Shown here: in pieces, positions 7,958 to 14,542 of the stretch | How the letters are laid out: every line of letters begins with the position of its first letter | How positions within the stretch are numbered: the stretch's first letter is position 1 | Assembly: GCA_026770595.1 (NCBI GenBank) | Contig: MU634200.1 | Location: 1-14,542, forward strand | Reading direction: 5' to 3' | Length of the DNA: 14,542 bases | DNA from: Ochromonadaceae sp. CCMP2298 | Taxonomy: Eukaryota; Sar; Synurophyceae; Ochromonadales; Ochromonadaceae | Position numbers and translations under genes: made by a program | The notes under the pieces: model-generated | Told to the model about the DNA's origin: nothing | The model's input: the letters and a program-made list of their open reading frames with translations, nothing else | The model's database searches: none

Positions 7958-10900
7958 TTATGAGTTGTCTTCCTCGGAGTCAGCGTGTGCAAAATCGTAC
8001 ATACGATGTCTGCGTGATTCCTTTTTCCAGTCCAGGGCATCATTCAGCTCCCGCAGCACGCGTCTGGCCAGAAAGCCCTTAGATGCGTTCCACTCCTCGT
8101 TGATGGACACTGTGTGGGAGGGAGAGGCGTACTTGCTGAAGGTGATGAAGTCCGCCACCTCTCTGCCCACAGAACGACATCCCAGATGGTCCACCTGGTC
8201 GTACCGCACGCGCGTGAATGTAGCGTGCGGGTACTTGAGGCGATACAGGGTCTCCTTCAGGATGTCCTTTCGCCTCAGCACTCCATCGTTGAAGTGATGC
8301 GGGCCGTCCACTTCCACAAACGCGACAGGCAAACCGCCCTCGAAAATCGTCGCGTCTACTGGGAACGCGCCGTCGAAAGGGGAGTACTCGTCTGCCACCT
8401 TCAGAGTGTTGTCTCGCTGGCTGAGGGCGCTGCGCAACGAGGTTACGACAGACTCTTGCAGTTTGGAGGGCCGCGAGGCCGCGGATGTGATCATCATGTC
8501 GGTAGGGCAGTGGGAGTTGAGCAGCAACTGGTCGTCGCTCGGCAGGACCGTCTGCAGCAGATGCATGTATATCAGAATCTGCTCTTTCAAGGGGTCGTCG
8601 AAGTCCAGCATGCCGATGGACGACACAGTGTCCAGCAGCGCTATGTGCACCGGGATCAGCTCGTGCATAATCTGGGGGGACTTGACGTCGAAGAGCATCA
8701 GACACAGGCCGTACATTATGTTCGCCACCGCCTGCGACCGCGTTGTGTGCTTCTGCTTCTTGGTGGGTGCGGGCAAAGAGCTGTGGCGCTGGTCCATGAA
8801 GGGCTCGGCAGCAAGGGGGGGTTTGGTGGGTTCGGAGAAGAGTCGCAACACAGCATCGACCATCTCCCCCCTGCTGCGCACTGGCACCTTCTCCCACGAG
8901 AGCTCCATCATCCCCATGCCGAAAATGGTGCCTGCCACCTCCTCGGCAGATCCTGACAAGAAGACGGAGTGGGTGGCTCGGTAGAAGGCCTTGGTGAAGG
9001 GGGTTGACTTGCAAGAGAGAGAGTTCCACGTCACGCCTAGCTGGCCCAGGGCATTCGTGGCGAGCGATATGTCGAGGAAGTTTGAGCTCTTGAGGACCGT
9101 GACGGAGAGAGATGTGACGATCTGGCGCTTCAATTCGTCTGACAGATTGTCCCAGCGCCACTTCATCTTCCCCAGTCCGGCTAGGGTGTTGGCCACCTGC
9201 ACTGAGTTCATCTGGGGCAGCAGGGCTAATAGCGAGGACTCAAGCATGCCCGACAGAGAGGAGGGGAGCATCGCCCAGCTAGCGCCTAGCCTACTAAGGC
9301 CTGTGATGGACATAGACAGACCCTGCGCGTTGAGCTTCTTCACCTCACTGCCCTGCTTCTCCTTGTGCGTGCCCCTGAACTCGAACTCCTCACTGTCGTA
9401 CTCGCTCTCCACTGCCTTCGGCGCAGGCAACTGAAGGTACTTGGCCCGCTTCGCCTTGCTCCCACTGACATAGGTGATCGACTCGATCGTGGTTGACAGA
9501 CCGATAGTGGTGGCTGCGCGCGCCTTGCCTCGACCGGCGTTGACCCGCAGCAGGCCGTGGGTCAGAGCGCGCGTAAGAGGGGAGGGCAGCTGGTGCCAAG
9601 AGATGCCCATGGACCCAAGGGCGAAGAGGATGTTCGATATGTGCTGCTCTGACATCTGCTGGCAGTGCGAGGATATGCGCGTGAACAGGTCTCTGTGCAG
9701 GTCGGGGGGGATTTGTTCCCACTGGACGCCCATCTTGCTGAGACTGGAAAGCATACTGCTCAGCTGAGACTCCGACGCCGCGGGTAGGGACTTAGACACC
9801 TCCTTGAGCAAGGCCAGGCGCACAGAGGTGGAGAGCGCTGCCCAGTCGGCGTGCATGTGCGCCAGACCGTAGAGGCTGTTGGACACCCCCTGGGCCGTGC
9901 AGCGGTCCCTAAGGTGGCACATGACGATGCCTGCTAGAAGCGCCTGCCGTACCTCGGGGTGCAGCTCCTCCCACTCCCGCTCGAGCTTGCCCAGGCCATA
10001 CAGCACGTTTGATAGCGCGTGCTCGCCTATATCGGCCTGTCTAATGATCGCCCTGCGGAGGGCGTTCTGAAGAGCCTCTGACAGGTCGTCCACCCAGCAG
10101 ACCTCCAGTTTGGCCAGTGCGAGGATGGTCATGGACACCCCCTGCTCGCCCATCTGCACACTCACATGGGTGAGCGCATCGTTGAAGGCCACGCGCAGGG
10201 GCTTCGATAGCCCGGCCCACTTGGCGCCCATAGCGGACAGTCCGTGGATGCTGTTCACCACGCCTTGCTCATTCATCAAAGGCAGCGCCACGACCAGGCT
10301 GCCGCACAGTGCGATCTGCGCAGACACCCCTAGCTCTTCCCAGGGCACCTTCAATTGACCAAGGGAGTAGGTGTAGTGCACACGCGTCTCCAGCTCCACC
10401 GGCACGTCCTGCTTTTTCTTGCCTCCGCCCCCCTTACCCATGTCTATCTTCCTGAGCTGCTTGCGCGAGAGGCTGCTGTCGTACGCCTCGATCTCCCGGG
10501 TGGCAGTGTTAGAAGCGAGGGTGGGGGGGTATTGTACTCCGTCCCCCGAATCCACGTCGAAGATCGTCAAGTTGCGGGGGATGAAGGGCAGACCAGCGAA
10601 GGGGTGGGTGATCTTCGCAGGCTTGGCGTGGGGGGCAGAGTTGTGGAAGGAGAGCAGCAGCTTTGCGGCTGATTTGGAGGGCATGGCGGACAGAATCGTG
10701 CTGGAGATCTTGTCCTCGCTGTCACCCAGAGTGTGGGGTGTGTGGGGGGTGCCAGTCACACCAGTCACGCCTATATCACGCACAACGGCAGCCTTGAGGT
10801 CCCAGTAGGATCGCCCGATGCTCTCCTGCAGAACTGTCTGCAAACCGGGCCCCATATCAGCCCAGCGCATGCCTAACGCACTGAGGGCGTGGATGCTCGC

Positions 10901-12745
10901 CGCGAGTGTGCGCTCAGACGCTGTGCGCAGCACGTTCTCTGTAGATTCTGCGAGGTTGAGCGACAGACCTGCGGGCAGAGAGGCCCACGAGACTTGCAAC
11001 TTCGACAGCCCCATGAGGGTCATGACGACACCCCCGGCAGTGAGGCTGGGTGCCACGCTCTCCAGGGCTGTCATCAGCGCTAGCCGCGCGCTCTTGGCCC
11101 CCTCGTCCTTCCAGTCCATTCCCATAATCCCCAAAGAGTACAGCGTGTTCCCCACCTGCTGCTCGTCCATCCGGCGGGCCTCGCGTGACAGGGTCATCAG
11201 AAGGGCCTGCTTCTGGGGAACGGAGAACATCCTCCAGTGGGCGTTCATCTGCATCAGCCCCCAGAGGGAGTTTGAGATGCCCTGCTCGTTCATCTGCCAC
11301 GCCTCCCGCATCAGGGCCTCCATCAGGCCCAATCGCGCAGCCTTCGAGATGCACACCTTGCCCGCATCGAAGTCAGCCCCCATACGACCCAGCCCGTACA
11401 GAATGTTCGCCACCTCTAGCGCATTCAGGGAGGGGGAAATCTCCACAATTGCTTGCAGGATGGACTCCCGCAGGGCGGCCGGCAGAGAGCTCATGCGGGC
11501 CCCCATGCGGCCCAGACCGTGCACAGACATGGCCAGTCCCTGAGAGGTGAGAGTCTTGATATTGCGCAGGAAAGATTTGCCCAAAGCGTCTCGGATTTGA
11601 GGGTTAAGTGAGTTCCAATTGGCACCCAGGCGGCCCATACCGGACATGCAGTTGGAGCTCTCTTGCTCGTTCATCTTGCCCAACGTCTGCTGCAGGGCCT
11701 GCTGCAGAGCGAGCACGATGTACTGCGGCAAAGTGCCCCACTGGGCGCGCAGGTTGCTCAGGCCTAACAGTGTGAGATATTGGTTGTGTGAGATATAAGA
11801 AATGTTGTGAGATATCAGCAGTGTTCCGTATTCCGAACGTATTCCTAACTGCGTATTCCGATTCCGCATGGCATATTTCACAGTAGAGGTGTTTACCGCT
11901 TGACTTACCGTGAATAGTGTTCGCCACGCCAAGAGGCGCCATCGCAGGAGCGGTGCGCACAATCGCAGCACCGATAGCTTGCCTCGTGCGGATGGGCAGA
12001 GCGTCCCACTTAATGTTCATCTTGCCCATCGCCCAGAGAGTGCTGGACACCTGCGAATCCCCCATAGCGGGCAGAGTGCGCGGCAACGCGTCGAAGAAAG
12101 ACTTCCCGCGGTGTTTGAGCACATCTCGGGGGAGGCGTATGCCGAGGCGGGCCAGGCCTTCTAGCGAGCTGGATAGGTCTCTGCCGTTGATCACGTCCTG
12201 CAGAAAGTGTAGGCGCTCCACCAGTAGGTCCGAAATGGTGACCATCTCCTGTGTGTTGAGGTGCACGTTGTTAACAAGGTTGTTAGAATCCCATTAATTC
12301 GAATAAGAAGAGGGTTGCTTACCCGACTGCGCGAGGACAGGCGCAAGTCTCGGATGGACAACAACACGCTGGCCAGATCAGAGCCTGAAAGTGTCGGTAT
12401 GACTCGGTACAGCTCTCGGACAAACTCCTTCTTGTCCATCTTCGAATTGCCCATCATCAGTGCCTTCATGACATTGGAATGCTGGCCGCGCGGAGGGGGT
12501 GCTTTTGGACTCACGGGCTTCTTGAACGGTTTTGTCGGTCGGGTGTCCTTCTTGACGCTGGCTCGTGGTGGTTGCGGGAGAGCAGAAGGCGCTCCCGCAA
12601 CCACCTCCTTCTGCTCTCCCTCGCGGGTATTCGCACGCAGTGTCGCTAGCTTATGCAGCCCAGCGGAGGCCACAGGTTGAGGGAAATACCGGAACGCACC
12701 AGCGTCCTCTAGCAGCAGCAGCAGAGAAAAGAGAAGCAGCAGCAT
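7958..12745 (-). CDS. Plastid-type RAP-domain protein with about 21 copies of a 41-aa helical repeat
   Basis: The exons (minus strand) are 12745-12323, 12248-11909 and 11763-7958, giving 1522 residues. Residues 1-17 form a signal peptide rich in Leu, ending EDAGA before F18 (motif AGAF-RYFP). A basic, Ala/Thr/Pro/Lys-rich segment to about 90 follows; this is the bipartite plastid presequence of red-lineage algae. Repeats run from about 166-576 (ten units), 716-994 (seven) and 1063-1230 (four, less regular), with charged disordered linkers between. A typical unit begins VANILYGLGRMG, has W near position 15, then LP and a second helix (R-x-AL), and often closes with MNEQG. The RAP domain lies near 1390-1465 (VAFVEVDGPHHF ... 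LKYPHATFTRVRYDQV). In known families RAP domains sit at the C-terminus of OPR, HPR or FASTK-like helical-repeat proteins that bind organellar RNA. The inferred role is stabilising, processing or translating a plastid transcript. The target cannot be read. The ATG at 12745 was chosen over in-frame ATGs upstream because it puts the signal peptide first. Confidence 0.88.
11764..11908 (-). other. RAP gene intron 2
   Basis: On the coding strand the donor is GTAAGTC after ...VANTIHG, and the acceptor is CACTGTTAG before GCCTGAGC. Splicing joins NTIHG to LSNLRAQWG, giving one intact 41-aa repeat, which supports the call. Inside are short direct repeats: GGAATACG three times and ATATCTCACA three times. 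Confidence 0.88.
12249..12322 (-). other. RAP gene intron 1
   Basis: On the coding strand the donor GTAAGC follows ...LSSRSR, and the acceptor AACACACAG precedes GAGATGGTC. It is phase 0 and 74 bp long. Without removal the exon 1 frame runs into unrelated sequence and the repeats are lost. Confidence 0.85.
12567..12620. repeat. Interlocked perfect inverted repeats, order A-B-A'-B'
   Basis: Arm A, GGTGGTTGCGGGAG (12567-12580), pairs perfectly with A', CTCCCGCAACCACC (12592-12605). Arm B, GGGAGAGCAGAAGG (12576-12589), pairs perfectly with B', CCTTCTGCTCTCCC (12607-12620). A and B overlap by five bases. The order A-B-A'-B' is that of a pseudoknot or of two mutually exclusive hairpins. It lies in exon 1 of the RAP gene, in the low-complexity segment just after the signal peptide. 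Confidence 0.92.
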
Positions 12746-13113
12746 GTTTCCTAAGCTGGTTGGGCTCGATCGCTTCGCTTCCAGCCGACCCTCACACATC
12801 TCTTCAGTGCGTCGAACTCCGCATATCAAAGGATGTAGAATGGCAGAATCGGAACTAAGGCAGAATGCCCAACCCCACCCCCGCGGGGTTGCTCTCGAGA
12901 TATGAGAAGTAGAAGCAAACCGGCAATCCGCCATTGTGACGTGGTGAGGACACCCCTAAGTTAAACCCCCTGGGAAAGAAGAGGAGGGGGAATTAGCCTG
13001 AGGGCTAATTCCCTTACCAGGTTAAGTCCCCGGCTAAATCTATTCCCCCCCCTGTTCTACACACAACATTAACCCCAACAAAAATCTAGGGCAACAAAGG
13101 GAGATTAAAAATG
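12746..13113. other. Intergenic region between the RAP and DNAJC21 genes
   Basis: Both neighbours are on the minus strand, so this holds the 3' end of the J-protein gene and the promoter of the RAP gene. The frame of the RAP gene stays open upstream to an ATG at 12934, giving 63 more codons with no recognisable motif. A perfect hairpin is listed separately. No separate gene is supported. Confidence 0.6.
12988..13013. other. Perfect 11-bp hairpin with a 4-base loop
   Basis: GGGAATTAGCC (12988-12998), loop TGAG, then GGCTAATTCCC (13003-13013). It lies about 100 bp past the stop codon of the J-protein gene and upstream of the RAP gene start. C- and G-rich flanks share AGTTAA / GGTTAAG-like words. 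It could be a 3'-end or stability element, or a DNA-level palindrome of another origin. Confidence 0.8.
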
Positions 13114-14334
13114 TTACACCGCCACTTCTGGCATGCTAATAGTAGTAGAGGCGCCCTTCTTTTTCTTCGACTTCTCGAGATCCTGTACCTTCTTTCTATG
13201 TACCTTGGAAGCTAAGTGTTGGGTCAATTGCCCCTCCAGCTTGAAGTCCTTGCCGCAAACCTCACACGCGTAAGTGGCAGCGTCTTCTGGGCTGACCACA
13301 GCAGCTGGACCTTTCTCGCCAGAATTGTCAATTCCCATAGCAGCCACGCCTTTCGTTAGCGTCTCCTCTTCACTACTTTCGTCACCTCCACGAGCTGAGC
13401 GCGCTTGCATAAACCGCTCATCGTCGTCGCTTTCCGAACTGTCATCAGCCAGCAGAAACGCCCTCTGCCGCTCCTCAGTCCTCTTCTCCTGCTCTCCTTG
13501 GTCATTTGCGTGCTGGGCCTGCAGCTCGCTGCGTCGCTCTTTGCGCGCCTGTGTCTCTTCAAGCTTGAGCGCCACCTTCAACTCCTCCTCCTCCTTCTTC
13601 CTGCGCTTCGTCTCGACATCGTACGCGATGTATCTGGGATCGCGCTTTTTGACGAAGCTCGACAGCGATCGAACCTGGTTCGTGTACTCCCTGCGGGCCG
13701 CGTCGCGCGCCTTGGTGTTGTCCTTCTCCATCAGCCTTTTCGTCGCTCTGTTCGGCGCGTCCAACGTTTTATACACATCCGCCCACGCAAAGGTTAGCTT
13801 CGTCGCGAAGTTTTCCCAGTAGTAGTAGAAGGCAATAACGATACTTATCGGATCTGCAGAGGTGCCGAACTCTGGTGCTGGTTTGCTTTGAGCTGTTGGG
13901 CCCTCTTCCTTCGAAATCTCACTGAACGCAGCCCCGTACACGCCGTAGAACCCTGATTCGCCGTCGTCGCCGCTGTAGCACGAGGAGTTAAAGAACCGCC
14001 ACAAGCTCGAAGAGCACACTCCATCCTCATCCTCTGTGCCGTCCGATCCGCGCAGAATCGATTCTCTGTGGTCGTCGTACCACCTGCGCTCCTGGGGGTC
14101 GCTGAGGACCGAGTAGGCTGCGGACAGCTCTTTGAACTTCAGCTCCGCGGCTGCCTGGTGGTCAAAGTTCCGATCTGGGTGGTACCTCAGGGCCAGCTTC
14201 CTGTACGCCTTTTTCACCTCGTCGCTTGTTGCTTTCATCTCTAGCTCCATCACCACGTAGTGGCATGTCATTCCAGTATCTTTGCTGTCGGCGGCGCCAT
14301 CGCCGGCGCCCTCGCCACCAAACCAGGAGGCCAT
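13114..14334 (-). CDS. DNAJC21: DNAJC21 / Jjj1-type J protein of 60S ribosome biogenesis
   Basis: One open frame encodes 406 residues. The J domain spans about 24-88: CHYVVMELEMKATSDEVKKA, then LALRYHPDRN with the catalytic HPD at 52-54. The middle (about 165-235) carries the family signature: FYYYWENFATKLTFAW, APNRATKRLMEKDN and FVKKRDPRYIAYD. A charged coiled-coil and an acidic Ser/Asp/Glu stretch follow. A U1/JAZ-type zinc finger uses C357, C360, H373 and H379 (CEVCGKDF ... HLASKVHRKK), then a basic tail. In yeast Jjj1 stimulates Hsp70 to release late factors (Arx1, with Rei1) from cytosolic pre-60S particles. Human and yeast proteins are longer (over 500 residues) and, as I recall, carry two zinc fingers. 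Only one is visible here. The ATG at 14334 gives about 23 residues before the J domain. Family assignment is confident. Confidence 0.93.
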   Translation of the reverse strand: MASWFGGEGAGDGAADSKDTGMTCHYVVMELEMKATSDEVKKAYRKLALRYHPDRNFDHQAAAELKFKELSAAYSVLSDPQERRWYDDHRESILRGSDGTEDEDGVCSSSLWRFFNSSCYSGDDGESGFYGVYGAAFSEISKEEGPTAQSKPAPEFGTSADPISIVIAFYYYWENFATKLTFAWADVYKTLDAPNRATKRLMEKDNTKARDAARREYTNQVRSLSSFVKKRDPRYIAYDVETKRRKKEEEELKVALKLEETQARKERRSELQAQHANDQGEQEKRTEERQRAFLLADDSSESDDDERFMQARSARGGDESSEEETLTKGVAAMGIDNSGEKGPAAVVSPEDAATYACEVCGKDFKLEGQLTQHLASKVHRKKVQDLEKSKKKKGASTTISMPEVAV

Positions 14335-14542
14335 GATAGAGGCTTGCTAGCTTTCTACAAGCGTGACTAAGCTGTCTGGTAGGATGTAGCCACCAGTAGT
14401 ACGTGAGCGGTGAGCGCTGTTTCTTGCGGTTCCTCAGGTTCTGCTGATCGGACAACCCAAGCCGGCGAGAGTCAGAGCTGCCGTTTTTGAGAGGCAGATT
14501 CCCTTGGCGCCCCAGTCTTCGGCTTCGCTGACAACGCTAGAA
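14335..14542. other. 5' flank of the DNAJC21 gene, no gene seen
   Basis: This is the sequence upstream of the J-protein start and runs to the window edge. A frame open to about 14455 on the minus strand begins at a TTG, not an ATG, and is out of frame with the J protein. No conserved motif, TATA box or RNA gene is evident. Confidence 0.5.

Noticed and set aside
8079-9161. 360-codon open frame on the minus strand within the RAP gene
   Set aside because: It is a frame-shifted shadow of the RAP gene's exon 3, rich in Arg, Pro and His from high-GC sequence, and contains no motif. The true frame carries the RAP domain there.
14335-14455. N-terminal extension of the J protein
   Set aside because: The open frame there starts with TTG and is not in frame with the ATG at 14334.
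1-14542. CRISPR arrays, tRNA or rRNA genes, bacterial operons
   Set aside because: The tandem repeats seen are adjacent and short, without unique spacers. No cloverleaf or rRNA signature was noticed, and the genes are spliced and eukaryotic.

Overview
The window is nuclear DNA from a eukaryote. It has GT-AG introns of about 67-182 bp, multidomain eukaryotic proteins (DDT/WHIM, F-box/LRR, J domain plus U1-type zinc finger, RAP domain), and no operons or Shine-Dalgarno spacing. Two predicted proteins begin with a signal peptide that ends in an A-x-A-F or S-x-A-F motif followed by a basic, hydroxyl-rich stretch. This is the bipartite plastid-targeting signal ('ASAFAP' motif) of algae with a red secondary plastid. 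The best inference is therefore a photosynthetic stramenopile (ochrophyte) or a relative; the species cannot be read from this sequence.

Layout, left to right. (1) Positions 1-329 are a 5' flank with a 17-bp minisatellite built on GTACGTAC. (2) A six-exon plus-strand gene (330-4724) encodes a 1286-aa DDT/WHIM chromatin-remodelling scaffold with two copies of a Tudor-like module. (3) A 377-bp convergent gap follows. (4) A minus-strand, apparently intronless F-box/LRR gene (6121-5102) comes next. (5) A 766-bp divergent intergenic region carries a 42-bp purine-rich tandem duplication and a possible 432-bp inverted-repeat element. (6) A small plus-strand gene (6888-7505) encodes an unrecognised 205-aa protein with a probable plastid presequence. 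(7) A 452-bp convergent gap follows. (8) A three-exon minus-strand gene (12745-7958) encodes a 1522-aa plastid-type RAP-domain protein with about 21 copies of a 41-aa helical repeat. (9) A 368-bp gap contains a perfect 11-bp hairpin. (10) A minus-strand gene (14334-13114) encodes the DNAJC21/Jjj1 60S-ribosome-biogenesis J protein. (11) Positions 14335-14542 are its 5' flank.

The genes do not form a pathway. Two neighbours (the 205-aa protein and the RAP protein) may both act in the plastid. The RAP protein probably binds organellar RNA. The DDT/WHIM protein acts on chromatin and DNAJC21 on cytosolic or nucleolar ribosome assembly. The two most unusual signals are the very long, regular 41-aa repeat array ending in a RAP domain, and a perfect interlocked A-B-A'-B' inverted repeat inside the first exon of that same gene. 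All exon structures were inferred by eye from splice signals and frame continuity.
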